DNA of 64,000 bases from Polymyxa betae (taxonomy: Eukaryota; Endomyxa; Phytomyxea; Plasmodiophorida; Plasmodiophoridae): contig RBZT01000727.1 in the NCBI GenBank assembly GCA_003693705.1, positions 26,928 to 90,927 on the forward strand. The letters run 5' to 3'. This document shows positions 10,762 to 22,861 of the stretch, piece by piece. Below the pieces are notes generated by a model. It saw nothing but the letters and a program-made list of their open reading frames with translations. It had not been told where the DNA came from and made no database searches. Made by a program: the position numbers and the translations under genes. Positions within the stretch are counted from its first letter, which is position 1. Every line of letters begins with the position of its first letter.

Positions 10762-11273
10762 TGAACAAACTCTGTAAATAAGGAGGGCTGCTAGCTCTTC
10801 AATCGTCCTTAAGAAGCTGCTGGGCAATGCCCTTCTAAGATGTGTACAAGTCCTCGGCTGGTCAGACCCGGACTCTGGGTTATTTGGTGATGGCCACTGT
10901 CTGGGAGAGGTACGCCTACCTCACACCCGAGGACAATATCCATATAAGGAAGCGGGTTTTGAAATCAGACTATGGAATAGGAAGCGAATGTTGCATTAAA
11001 CCCAGATTGTGCTCGTTTAGCAGCCAATATAAAGAACCGAAACGAGAATCTATGGGACGATGTCAACAAAGAGCGACATTGGACCAAACGACAAAGACAG
11101 GCGCTGGCATCTCCTTCATACTAGGAAGGATAGCAATTTATGGCAACATTTTGGTGAACAAAGAAGGAGGCATCGCTTCTGGGTCCACCTCTGCCCGTCA
11201 CAGACCCTCATCCAAAGATGAGCGAAAATGAGAGCTCGGTGAACGAGTTCACCAAACGCGTTTTCGAAAAGGA
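10762..11273. other. Intergenic; weak ORF only
   Basis: A 129-codon frame at 10842-11231 is present, but it shows no domain or signal peptide. I treat it as non-coding 5' flank of paralogue 3. Confidence 0.35.
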
Positions 11274-12821
11274 ATGTACTCGAACACATCACAGCCGCCA
11301 CGGCCGACGCGATCAGCAACCGTTGATGAGAAGCCATGGAGCGATCTGGCCCTGTTCAGGAATCGGTGGCAACGTCAGCAGCGAGACCCATCACGAGCCC
11401 GGTTCTGGGTAATACTGGCCATCACCCACATCGTCGTCGTCGTCGGTCTCTGTACCTGGATCTTCTATCCGGTTCAGAGCGCAATCCAAGACGATCATCT
11501 CGGAGATGATGCTCGTGGAGTCTCGCCGCCCGACCCGAATCTGCCCATTGAGCTCCCGAATGAAAAAATTGAGGAAATGTTTTCAGAAAACGCATCGAAT
11601 CCTTTAATCGATGCTGAGCGATTGGATGCGTTTTCGACGGAATCCAATGATGATCCAATCGGGGAATCTTCTGCTTCCGAAATCGTTTCCTCTCCATCAA
11701 AGGCGTGGATGATCTATAGCGAGCCGACAAATCAGCCTCAAGAGCCTTCAATTCATGGGCGAGCTACGATCGACATCGAACAGCAAACTATCGCCTCCGA
11801 ATGGCCTGATCATGCCAACAAGCCGTCAGAATCTCGGATCGATGATGATGATACACCTGAGACATACTCGCCCGAATCGGTTCCGTTGAGAAACGATGTC
11901 GAGCTGCGACCTGGTTGTGTCACGCCGATGGTGAATGAGGAGGCAAACGTAACGTTGGTCATCGTCGACCCGCCATTAAGCGTCTCATTAACGGAGGGAA
12001 TGCCATCGGGAGATGATCACGACGACGCCCAGCAGTCGCCGGACCGAAAGTCGTCTACGAATGCTGCGACGAATCTTCCAATTGTCGAAGCTGAAACACG
12101 GCCAGAACTATCAACAAAACCAATCGAGGATCTGCCGGTGGAATCCTCGGATCCTATTTGCGAGGATCCCGATTGTAATGAAGGAATTGGCAGATCGAAT
12201 TCGACACTGGTTAGATGGACCGAAGAAGACGAAGCCAACGCTGTTCTGGAGATGCAGCTGGAGCTTCAGGTCGATTATTGCCTGCGACAGGCCATCCAGC
12301 TGAAGACTGAATTTACCGAAGCGAATCTACAACGCCATCTCGAGACGGTTGAAGAATTCGTGCTGGAATGGACGTCGGTCTACATGCAGTTTCCAGAAAT
12401 CGCCAAAACGTTCGAGAAAGTTGGCGAGACGTTTTTCTCGGCTCTCGTCGTGTTCTATAAAAAGCTGGTGCTGGCAAACGATGAACTCAACCAGCTGGAT
12501 CAGTCGTGGGCGGCGTGCTTGCCCGAAAACGAAAGGAAGATTTCGGCTCGAAAGCAGAAAATCGTTCGAACGTATTCGTGGTATCTGGATCTATTGGAGA
12601 CCGAGATGAAATATCTGTTCTGGAGCCCGAAAAACCTGTACATGTTCGAGCTCGATAATCTGCAGATTCGAAATGCCAATAGGCGTCATGTTACCAACAG
12701 AGCGAACGAACGCGAATTGCCAAAGGCGGAGGACGACTCTACCGAATTTCGACTAAAATCCATCGGGTTCCCTGGAAGAAAACTGTTTCGCAACCCGATT
12801 TGGGACACGAAACGGCATTGA
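11274..12821 (+). CDS. Single-pass membrane protein, paralogue 3 (515 aa, intronless)
   Basis: This is an uninterrupted frame from ATG 11274 to TGA 12821. About 43 polar residues precede a TM helix (about 44-65: FWVILAITHIVVVVGLCTWI) followed by FYP. An acidic, Pro/Ser/Glu-rich linker spans roughly 70-320. The C-terminal domain of ~190 residues is shared with the genes at 2829 and 6872. It includes EFTEANLQRHLETVEEFV, a YSWYLDLL segment, YLFWSPKNLY and a final FRLKSIGFPGRKLF. Conserved Trp, Tyr and the SI-x-FPG ending suggest a folded helical module. Neighbouring copies point to local gene duplication. Function is unknown. Confidence 0.9.
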   Translation: MYSNTSQPPRPTRSATVDEKPWSDLALFRNRWQRQQRDPSRARFWVILAITHIVVVVGLCTWIFYPVQSAIQDDHLGDDARGVSPPDPNLPIELPNEKIEEMFSENASNPLIDAERLDAFSTESNDDPIGESSASEIVSSPSKAWMIYSEPTNQPQEPSIHGRATIDIEQQTIASEWPDHANKPSESRIDDDDTPETYSPESVPLRNDVELRPGCVTPMVNEEANVTLVIVDPPLSVSLTEGMPSGDDHDDAQQSPDRKSSTNAATNLPIVEAETRPELSTKPIEDLPVESSDPICEDPDCNEGIGRSNSTLVRWTEEDEANAVLEMQLELQVDYCLRQAIQLKTEFTEANLQRHLETVEEFVLEWTSVYMQFPEIAKTFEKVGETFFSALVVFYKKLVLANDELNQLDQSWAACLPENERKISARKQKIVRTYSWYLDLLETEMKYLFWSPKNLYMFELDNLQIRNANRRHVTNRANERELPKAEDDSTEFRLKSIGFPGRKLFRNPIWDTKRH

Positions 12822-14737
12822 TCTATTTCGTATTTAGGCGTAACTCAGTATATTCATAAATCCAACTGATATAGACATAAGTTAACTCGAGATATTTCCA
12901 TCCATTTAAACGCCAGAATCGAACGCACCGGGCTGGATACCAAAATCAATAATCCGTAAAAACCCATTTAGCTTTGTGAACGCAAGCTTAACGAGGTGAA
13001 AGATTGGCTTACGTTTTGACGCTTTCCATCACTTGATCTTCAGGTGCCTAGCCTGCACTAGAGTGATAGTAACTTCAGCTAACTAATCTCAAGCTGATTC
13101 CAAATAGTAATAGTAACTTCTCCTGACTAATCTTAAGCTAAAGAGCAGTGCAAGAAATCAAAAGCAAAAAACAATCGGAATTTTGGGAAATCGTGTTATT
13201 TTTCTTTGGAATGATCGCCGAATTAAAAGGAACTTCTCCTGGCTAATCTCAAGCTGATGAAACGCCTGCAATCAGCAGCGCTCATCTCATTGTGATCCAA
13301 GCTCGCCGGATCGTGTACGTGTCGTGCTGTCCTCGAGCAGTCCCATGTCCCACCGAGCACACCCGAAACCCTTGCCTGCTTTCTGCTGTCAAACTACGGT
13401 CGTCGATTTCTTGAAATGCATTCTATCTAGGCAGGAAATAGAGAGGGAGTTCGAATATTTTGATGATTTTCGCTGACCTGCTCAGCAATAATTTGGTTTG
13501 TGTAGGCAGGCAAAGTAGTTTCTGCTTTGGTCTTGTAAGAATGTCGCATGTAGTAATGGATGCATAGTTCTCAACGCTAAAGGCAGTACGACCTGTATGA
13601 AATTGCTCGAGCCAGTTGTGTGGAATTATCTTGACGATCATTCTAGCTGGATGGGGACAGAATTCTGATGGATCTTTTCTACTCAGATCGTGCTGAGCTG
13701 TGATGATCTACAGCTAATACATGTTAGAAAACAAGTCTTGGCTGTCATTGATGCTATAAGACCAAGCAGAACGTTCGACAACATGGTCTAGATCTGCGAG
13801 TCGAGATTCAAACCAGTTGATAAACTTCCACAAACAAAAGCAAAACAATAAAATTTCTGCAGAGGCTGGCAGAGGTTAAAGACAGTGAAACAGCATCAGC
13901 GAGACAGCATCTTCCACCTGCTCGATGCTTCTGGCATGAAAGAGTCATGCAACTGTAAGGTATGAGCAATCAGCCAAGCTTCTATCGATGCTGTTTTGAA
14001 ATCTATGTTGATAAATGAGGCTATGACCAGTGCCACTCATTGCCTGGGCATTCGAGAAGTGAAAACGCGAGCAAAACGACAGATCTGGGAAGAGTTGAAT
14101 GAGGTTTGATGCTACTGTAGAAGATAATTTGAATCAACATACTTCTGATGATTTCTTGATGTTTCTCAATACTAATGAAAGAGCAATTAAGAACCGATTA
14201 TGGATTGAGTTAAGCTCCATCCTGAAAACTGAATTTAACGCTTGTGCTAGTGTACGCGATTCGAAGTCGGTTAACATTTGAACCCTGAAGGAGCATATGA
14301 TGGCGAAGACTCCCCTTAAAATCCATTCTTCAAGTGTAGCAATTAAACCCAGATTTGGTGAAATCGCGAACGTTCCATTCACGTCTATCATGAACATAAT
14401 GTTGACAAGCTTTATTGCAGTTAACTTTTAAAGCAGCGTATCATACAATGAAACGAAACGAAATGATTAACAAAAGGCACCTGTAGCACGAATACTGAAC
14501 GACGAAATCTAAAGATGGAATGATAGAGGGAAGCAAGATTTTGAGTCACCTTTAACTTTCAGCAACAATGAGAAAGCAATCTCTGCCAACAAGTAATCGT
14601 GAACTCGTGCAACTGGTTAATAACTAGACAATAATATACGAACAGGCAGCAAAACAAACAGAAATATCGAATTATTAATAAATTGTATAACAACTAATAA
14701 AACTGGCTTTTGATACTATCAAAGAGAATAACAATAA
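12822..14737. other. Long intergenic region
   Basis: There are no convincing genes. Short frames at 13423-13641 (minus) and 14099-14281 (plus) are unsupported. It contains the degenerate repeat at 13065-13260. Confidence 0.4.
13065..13260. repeat. Three degenerate direct repeats
   Basis: AACTTCnnCTnACTAATCTCAAGCTGA-like units occur at about 13070, 13115 and 13230, with AGTAAC preceding the first two. Spacing is irregular, so these are diverged dispersed copies rather than a clean tandem array. Confidence 0.5.
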
Positions 14738-16466
14738 TCAGTAATAAGGTTGAACCGGTTGGCCCATCATGGCGCCGGCCTGGGGTTTCACAGGACCGTG
14801 CGTTTTGAACTGAACCTTCAAAGTCTTTCCATTGAGTGGATATCCATTCAACGCTTGAATAGCAGCCATTGCCTGCTGCTCTGTATCCATGTTGACGAAT
14901 CCATAGCCTTTCGACCTTCCGGTAGCAGGATCTCTCATCACTTTCGAGCTAGACACGTTCCCGTACTGGCTGAAAATCGCCCTAAGTGCAGTTTCGTCGT
15001 ACTCCATTGGGAGGTTGAAACAAAACAAACAGTAACCGGTGTAAAGCTGACGACCACCATTTGGAGCTACAGGAGGTACCGGAGCAACAGGTCCTGGAGT
15101 GATTACGGGACCTGAGCTATAAGGAGTTGAACTCGGTCGAGAAGCGGGTGTGTGCCTCATAGGAGCATATCCAGCATCGGTTCCATAGGTTGGAGGATAT
15201 CGAGCGTATGGTTGAGCAGATGCAGCAGCAGCAGCAGCTTGCGCTCCATAATATCCATACTGAGGTGGTTGTACCGCCCTGGCAGCAGCTCCATAGGGAC
15301 CCATGGCGGCCTGGTAATAAGGATGCGCCGAATATGCTGGTTGTGGAGGATAGTATGATTGAGCTGCTGCAGGATATGGTGATCCGCGATAGGCTGCCGC
15401 ACCAGGAGCTGGATACTGCTGATTCATGGTATCTTTCCTTGTGCCAGCTGCAAGGGAAACGGAGATTCGACTGGAACCTCCAGGAGGCACGCTCTCATTG
15501 AGAGCTGTTATCGCAGCATGAGTTTTAGCAACGTCGCTCAACCTGACAAAACCGCAGCCACGACTTTCGCCATCCTTGCCTGGACGCATGTTAAGCACAA
15601 TCGATCTAAAAATCCACAAATATCATACCCATAAGAATCTTGCACTCGACAACGGGGCCGTAGGGTTCGAACAGGGCGGCGGTATCAGCTTCAGTAAAGT
15701 TGATAGGAAGACCAGTGATATAAATGTTGCATTGTTTGTGAGTTGAAGAAGGCCTTGCGAAGTGGACCTTCAGTTGCCTGGCATCAGGAGCCGCAGCTTG
15801 AAAGTGAGCAACAGCATTCGCAGCTGGTTCTTTGTTAACAAACTTAACGAAGCCGTACCCTTGGCACTAAATAAAAGTCAGCACGTTGGTCCAGCAACGA
15901 AAAGCAAAAAGAAAACCCATTACCTGCCCAGTTTGGCGATCAATAATTGCCCTGGCGCTTTCAATTTCGCCAAAGGGAGCGAAAAGCTCATATAAGGTTT
16001 GATCGGTAAAGCTTCTTGGGACGTAGTTCACAATCAAGTTGTTGCCTTTCTGAACGTCTTGGGGTGTGAAATGCCCCGCCCTGTCTGAAAGAGAATGCAA
16101 ATCTTGATTTTCTGGATCACCCTGTTCGAATTCGCTAGGAACATGGATAGAGTCAGGTGGAGGCGGCACAGATGAAGCCTGATCAGTAGGAGACTTCGGC
16201 GAGACATAATTTTCAGCAGAAGCGGCAGCAGCATCCTCGTTGTCAACTGCTTCGTCTTCTGGTGTAGTTGTCAGGTCAACAATAGTCTCCTGGGCATCGT
16301 TAGCCTCGTCGACATTTTCCTGGGCAACGACGTCAGCGGCAGGCTGCTCTGGCGCTGGTTCAGGGACAGGATCCGGGTCCGAAGACTTTGTGGCATTGAC
16401 GGCAGCGTCGGCTAGAACGCTGATGTCGCTGTCCTCCAAGGTAGTAAATTCATCCACATTAGACAT
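14738..16466 (-). CDS. ELAV/Hu-like RNA-binding protein with three RRMs (543 aa, 3 exons)
   Basis: The exons on the minus strand are 16466-15924, 15866-15646 and 15605-14738. The 57-nt and 40-nt introns restore frame exactly. A ~140-residue acidic, Ala/Pro-rich N-terminus precedes RRM1 (about 142-220; RNP2 LIVNYV, RNP1 GYGFVKF split by intron 1). RRM2 follows (RNP2 IYITGL; RNP1 RGCGFVRL; the YGPVVES strand is rebuilt by intron 2 splicing). A linker rich in Tyr, Ala and Pro (about 110 residues) leads to RRM3 (LFCFNLP; KGYGFVNM). Two tandem RRMs plus a distant third is the ELAV/CELF layout, and RRM1 is most ELAV-like. Such proteins bind U- or AU-rich mRNA to control splicing, stability or translation. 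Start MSNVDEF was chosen over an upstream Met because it begins the acidic tail cleanly. Confidence 0.92.
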
Positions 16467-17459
16467 GATGCGATATGGACGAGATTGAGAGAGCAAGCGA
16501 TGATGACCACGAATGAGAGAGCGCAGTTTTTGACATTGTCCGTGTCAGCCAGTCATAGAAAATAGAAATCAATGTGGCCATTCATTCGTAAATCTTAATG
16601 GAATACATCATCGGTTGCAGAACCATGAATAGGATTGGATTGGAGTTTACTAGTTTGTTAATGTTTGTCAACAGACGGCGCGGTATTCAGGACCGGTATT
16701 ACTCAGGCATCGCCTAAGTACTTACTAGGATTCCTACTTCCAGTTTCAGAGCCATTCATTATTTCATCCATGAACCATGAATAGGCTAGCTACCAGCATA
16801 GCCCACCTGGTTTTCGAATAGTATTATCTTGCGAGTTTTCTTTGACCTTAATTCAAATTCAGCCCCATACAGTATTTCGTGAAGGGAATTTTTGCAGTAC
16901 CCAGGTGTGCAGTAGAGCGCTTATCATTCGTTCTTTTGCAGATTCTGATATCTTAACAACTTGCTGTTGTTTACTTAAGAATTTCTTAACACGCGATGTT
17001 ATTTTTTTATTATATTGGGCTTTCGCTTAATCAAACGATCCTTTATCTAGAATAGAGTACCGACCGTTTCGGCTTACGTTGATGCCGACATCATATCAGC
17101 CTGGAATCCGCGCGGTGCTTCCTTTCAGTAGCATCCTGGAGCTGGTAGGCCAACACATTTACTGTTATAAGGTGATTCCAAACAGGGATCCACCAGATCT
17201 TTGCTGAGGCCGAGATTTTGGACTCAAAATCCGACAGTCAGTCTTGGCAATGCAGCAAACGCAAAAACTGGTGTTTAGCAAGTTGTAATCTCATTCTCGA
17301 TAGCAATACATACTTTGCTCGCTAATAGCTGTTTGAATCCCGTTATGAAGCAGCTCAACATCTTTGTTATGTTGCGTGATGAAGATAATGCGCGACCTTT
17401 GTTGTCGCCGAAGTCCATCCAACTTGTATCTTTATCGTCGCTGATAGCGACAAGGGACA
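16467..17459. other. Intergenic between divergent genes
   Basis: This holds the 5' flanks of the RNA-binding protein (minus) and the E2/protein X gene (plus). No supported gene is seen. Frames at 16842-17030 and 17275-17460 are short and featureless. Confidence 0.4.
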
Positions 17460-20392
17460 ATGTTGGGAAGATTGACTGCTAGCGCTCGACGATCTCTCGC
17501 CTCAGGTACAACGAAAATTGTTTCCGATGCGTACGTTGTCTTACCCTTTGACTGACTTGTTCTTGAACTTCAGCTATCGAAGATGTTATTCGACTTCAAA
17601 TGCCAGCTTTGTCACCAACGTGAGATCGTTTGAGATTCTGTATAGCTAATAACCTGCTTTTGGATATTCTTACTTTGAAGCTATCTCTAAATCTGTACAT
17701 TGTTTACCCTTGGTTTTCAGTCACTTCCATCTCACTTTCTCGTTGTTCTCTATTGAAGGCTCCCCATCGTTTTTGTTTGCAGAAATATCGATTGGTTTCT
17801 ATCAACCATGACGATATACATTTAGCTGTTTACATTGTTCAACACCCATCACTTGTTTCAGTAATTCATCTCAATATGATGGTGTTAGGATGACGTCAGG
17901 AAACGTCGGTACATGGCATAAGAAGGTTGGCGACAAGATCAGCCCTGGCGATGCTTTAGTATCAATTGAGACTGATAAAGCCATGGTCGAATACGAAGCT
18001 ATTGAAGAGGGGTAAAGCGTCTTCGAACATTAGTTTTGTTTTCTACTTTGTTATCATTTCGGTGTTATCTTCGTGTAAAATTGCCTCTGTTTGAGTCAAA
18101 AATTCAAATTAAATGTTTCATTATGGGCATTCTTGTCTAATAGCTGATGCATTCTGTTTTCATCTTACGTATGTATATGCTTCATCGGTTCCTGATTTGC
18201 TGTGTCGAGGCGAGAGTGTTTCTCAAAATCTGTTTTTGGCCTTCCAATGCTTTCTAGCATTTCATTTCTAGCATTCCATTTTCAATCATTTCTGGCATTT
18301 CGTTGTAAATGCTTTCTAGCGATCCATTTTCAGAGCTTTCTAGCAATCCATTTTCAATGCTTTTCAGCATTCCATTTTCAATGCGTTTCAGCATTCCATT
18401 TAATGCTTTTTAGCAACCCATTTTCAATGCTTTCTAGCATTCCATTTTAATGCTTTCTAGCATTCCATTTTAATGCTTTTCAGCATTCCATTTTAATGCT
18501 TTCTAGCATTCCATTTTAATGCTTTCTAGCATTCCATTTTAATGCTTTCTAGCATTCCATTTTAATGCTTTCTAGCATTCCATTTTAATGCTTTTCAGCA
18601 TTCCATTTTAATGCTTTCTAGCATTCCATTTTAATGCTTTTCAGCATTCCAATTTCAATGATTTTTAGCAATCCATTTTTTAAGCTTTCTAGCAATCCAT
18701 TTTCAGAGTTTTTAACATTTCATTTTCAATGCTTACTAGCATTCCATTTCCAATGCTTATTCTGATTGCTGACCGATGCTTAGATATCTAGCTGCAATTT
18801 ATGTCAGCACTGGAGCTACCAACGTCAAATGTGGTGAATTACTTGCCCTGATGGTGGAAGATGAATCTCAGTTGGCGAATGCTGCTGCTATGCCTAAGCC
18901 TGCAACCGCATCCCAATCTATTGAAACAAAAGACGCCAAATCACCATCTGCGGCCACATCTGAACGACAGCCGTTCCCTATGCCAGCTGCTGCTGTTAGG
19001 CTGGCTCCATTGCAGGTTGATTTAGGATCTGTTAATGCCAGTGGCCCTGGAGGTATCGTCTTGGCTTTTTTTGCTGACTTTTTATTCGACTTCTTTTTCA
19101 AACGTTTGTTTCTGCTTCAAAAATGTTGGGCTAGTTTCTGCTTTATTTCAGCTAAAACATGCAGTTTTCTTTGCTATCCTTTGCCCTGTTGAAGCATATT
19201 TGATCTTCCGCTGATACCAATACAGGACGTATCCTAAAGCATGATGCCGTCGAATATTTAAAGACATATTCCCCTTCCAAAACCGGAGTCCAGAAAGCAT
19301 CTTCCTCTGAGGCGGTTCAGCAGAAGACTGCTGTCAGAAAAACGCATGGCGTTTATGAACGTCCAGGTCATAGCATCGATCGGAATTCACAGGAAGCCTT
19401 CACTGATATCAAACTGACCACAATGCGACGTGTTATTGCCCAGCGACTTTCAGAATCGAAAGCAACCGTCCCGCATGCATACGCGTCTGCCGTTTGCACG
19501 CTTGATTTGCTTACCTCATTAAGGTCGGCGCTGAAGTCAAAGGGAGCGCCATCGTCTATCAACGATTTTGTGATTCGTGCATCGGCTTTGGCGCTGCGTG
19601 ATGTTCCTGCCCTGAATTCAGTTTTCGAAAACGGCAAAGCAAGAAAATGTGAAAGCGTCGATATCTCGATCGCTGTTGCTACCGGTCAGTTTCTGTCTCC
19701 TGATACCTTTTCAGGATTTGTTTTTCAATTTACAATTTAACAACTACTGCTCTGTTTTGAGTTTCTTCTGGATTGCTTTATTAAATGCTTTCACTTCAGC
19801 AAGGAACATTCGCCAATCTTCAACGGGTTTGCAGGTTTTCGGCTGTTACCAGCTTTGTACTTTTTTGTGTTCTTTATGTGTTGCTTAAAGCTACCGTAGA
19901 AGGTGGTCTGATCACACCAATCGTGAAGAACGCCGATCAGCTTTCCGTTTCGTCAATATCTAATACCGTTCGGGAATTGGCTGGGAAGGCTCGCGCCAAC
20001 AAACTGAAGCCTGAAGAATTTCAAGGCGGATCGTTTACTATCTCCAATCTCGGCATGTTCGGCATCTCATCTTTCTCAGCGATTATTAATAAGCCTCAGG
20101 TATTTGGATTTTTTTAGGCTGTTTGAATACTTGAACTGTTGGATAATCCCAAGGCGCTTTGTTTCGTTTTTATACTTGAGAAGAGACTGAGTATATTTGG
20201 TCGTAGGCGTGTATCTTAGCAGTTGGATCTGGAGAAAGCCGCCCTGTGATTTGCTCTGGTGGTGGCCTAACTTCGTCATCAACAATGACGGTGACGCTCT
20301 CATACGATCGACGGGTTGTTTGCGAATCTGCCGCTGGACAGTGGCTGAATGCTTTCAAATCTTACATCGAGCAGCCAGGCACGATGACTTGA
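17460..20392 (+). CDS. Mitochondrial pyruvate dehydrogenase E2 / protein X (E3-binding) component
   Basis: Seven exons: 17460-17505, 17574-17619, 17889-18011, 18784-19052, 19226-19684, 19900-20099, 20207-20392. Every junction keeps frame. An Arg/Ser-rich N-terminus ([15 protein letters not shown]) fits a mitochondrial presequence. A single lipoyl domain starts [13 protein letters not shown], with the lipoyl Lys in [12 protein letters not shown] Pro/Ala linker and a peripheral subunit-binding segment ([16 protein letters not shown]) follow. The catalytic-type domain runs from [13 protein letters not shown] to the end, including [13 protein letters not shown]. The usual E2 active-site motif DHRVVDG reads DRRVVCE, so the catalytic His is Arg and the Asp is Cys. 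This resembles protein X, which anchors E3 rather than acetylating CoA. An acetyltransferase role is doubtful for this copy. Confidence 0.92.
18237..18760. repeat. ~23-bp minisatellite inside intron 3
   Basis: About 20 units of ATTCCATTTTAATGCTTTC + TAGC (23 nt) fill most of the 772-nt intron between 18012 and 18783. The centre (about 18440-18640) is nearly homogeneous and the edges are diverged. Each unit contains AATGCT and AGCATT, which can pair as a small stem. On the sense strand it is pyrimidine-rich and studded with TAG-like acceptors. Confidence 0.85.
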
Positions 20393-21683
20393 AAACATCT
20401 GCCAAGAGCTGCTCCAGCTGGATCCCGGCTCTCGATCAATCGGTTTATCTTCAATTGTACGAGTACAAACTGCAATCGGGTTATGAATACATTCTCTAGA
20501 AGTTCTTACAACGTCATGTGAATTGTTCAAGATCAACTCGTCTTCGTCTTGGATAAGTGGTGTATACGAGTTATTGCCAGAAGTCGACCGTAACTAGCTT
20601 TTGTCTTCTAACGGATTCATATCTTGGACAGCTACTCAAACAAAATGGGTTTCGCGTTCTCGATTCATTTTTTTAGGGTTCAGAAAACGTTATGTACCTC
20701 ATCTTTAACTTTAAGATGATCAGATACTGGACATTCTGCGACATCCTTGTTAATGGATGCAAACTGTTCGGCGCTAACTGGTAGTGGTCCAGTTTGATCT
20801 GTGATTACAGAGATGCTGTGCTGAAGCCAACGGCTGAGCCTTTCAAATGCAATGTGTTTCGGGAAAACCGAATCAATCTATATGGCTCTTTAGCTGTTCT
20901 CGTTTTGTCATTATTGAGCGATCAAACTGTCTGTTTCATCAGAAGATATCGCTGCGAACTAAAAGTATCGATCTTTGCTGAACTAAGCGGGTGATGATGT
21001 TTGGAGTAAAACCCATCCTGATGCTTGTTAGATTGATTTTCACCAGAAAGCAAGGTCATGGCAGGCAGCTACCTCTCGAGTCGTGTTTTTCAGTAAACGA
21101 TTTCGAGGTTTGAGTTATATCTTTTCGATCCTCAGCATAAATGCATGCAGAAGAATCAGTTCAAAAGGACATCTTTATACAGCAAATGGAAAATATCCTG
21201 ATCTCGCCCTGCACTACAATTATGTCAACCTGCCCGTTAGCAGGCGATGAGGTCTGGTCTAGAACGGCATCGGCGATCCATACGATCTCCCGATGATGAA
21301 TCAGCAGATGATTCACTGAGATTGCTTTCACGGTTCGTTTCGGGTGCTGGTCTATCGAGGAGCTCGAATGATCTTTTATGGAGATTGTAGTCGGCTGTCG
21401 AAGGGAATATGACACGATTTTCTATCAACTGTTAGTTCACTCTGATACAACCAAACTATGCTAATATCAAGCGGGAGCAATACGGTAATGGAAGCCATTG
21501 AGTCATTGTATGTCCGGAGAAGGCTATGGAAGATAGGTTTAAAGAGAGGACCGCGAGATGCAGCCAAGTAGATGACGATGCCAATGCAATGAATTGCTTG
21601 GAACTTCGCGCCAATCCAATGTGATTCCTCTTTCGAATGCAACCAATTCAAAGGCTCAGTGCATTTGTGATGACGTCACGTCT
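20393..21683. other. Gene-poor stretch
   Basis: Minus-strand frames at 21161-21415 and 21376-21651 are moderately long and could be additional 3' exons of the gene at 21684-22192. I could not join them with good splice sites. Nothing else stands out. Confidence 0.3.
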
Positions 21684-22192
21684 TCAGAGGCGATTAAATG
21701 CAACAATAGATTGCAGATAAGGAAGACATCTTTGTTTTTGATTTCCAATCGCACAAAGAATGTCATTAAAATTCTCGTCAAATTGGGCGATTGTTCCACG
21801 AAGAAAAGCAATCACTTCTTCAATCGGTGCTGGGGAGAGCAGGTATCGCAGAATACCTTCAAATCTTGAGAATGCATTGAGAGCAACTCTTGGCATGTTC
21901 GATGTCCAAGGTGCCATATACAGAACCGACTGTAGTTTGCTGCTTGATACAACATCTTGCGAAGTTGGTTAAGTACATTAGCAATGATAGACCTGTTGAT
22001 GCCAGGATACTGCTTACTAGATCGCTCGCATAGCGTGTTTAGGGAAGGAGTAATGCAAGTATCTGTAGGTGCAGGACAAGAAAAGATTGATTCCGGATTG
22101 ACCCTGATCTCATGATGGCTCCGAGAAACAAGCATGTTGCTGATCTCATTGTTGATAAATTCATTGACCGCGAAGCCACACAGTTGGTTCAA
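21684..22192 (-). CDS. Hypothetical protein, two-exon model (153 aa)
   Basis: Exons 22192-21977 and 21929-21684 are joined by removing a 47-nt intron (GTACTT...CTACAG), phase 0 on both sides. The product has an even distribution of hydrophobic and charged residues and a helical C-terminal half (LNAFSRFEGILRYLLS..., EEVIAFLRGTIAQFDENF). No known domain is recognised. Further exons upstream or downstream are possible, and the start is not independently supported. A plus-strand frame at 22098-22245 overlaps and is the main competitor. Confidence 0.4.
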
Positions 22193-22861
22193 ATGAAATG
22201 GCGGAAGTTCGTGATCACGAAATCACCGCTGGTACATTTGTTTCAGGTAAACGGCATCGTCTAAGAATCGCAATCAACTGCTTCGCACTTGATACCAATT
22301 TGTGTGAATGCGAATATTCATACCAAGATGTTACGGTAAATAAGCATTAGAAAGTTTTCCATTCAAAATATTTCAACCTCTTATGGAGAACAGCTTCTGA
22401 TGGCATCCCTATCATACATTGCCAACTTCCTCCATGAAATGATAGGTCTAGAGTGAAAGCGACATCTGATATTGTCACAAACATAACTTTTGCTGATATT
22501 AAAATCTTCGACTAATAACACCAGCTGAATGTGAGAAAGCAGAATAGGGTGCAATCGGTTTAAAGGGACAGCGAAAGAAGAATCATGATCTCAAATTCCC
22601 TCTAATGCCAGATCTCAGTGAATTATTATATGGCAATCTAAAACGTTATCATTTGATCTAAGAGAGGCAAGGATTCAAATTTTCCGAACCTCAACGAAGG
22701 AAACTACAGTAATCCAACAATTGTTTCAGCACGGGTCTGAACTGTTGAAAGCGCAACCTGATAAGCGCAACCCCCTACCCTTATGACAGTCCCAAGTCTC
22801 CGAAGGTTTTTTCATTTTAATATCTTTTCTATTAAACCTTCACATTCCTTCCTACTGTTTC

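Noticed and set aside
14750-15501. Several plus-strand ORFs (up to 121 codons)
   Set aside because: They are antisense to the RRM3 exon of the RNA-binding protein; low-complexity codons there keep the other frames open.
18237-18760. CRISPR array
   Set aside because: Units are tandem with no unique spacers and lie in a spliced intron of a eukaryotic gene.
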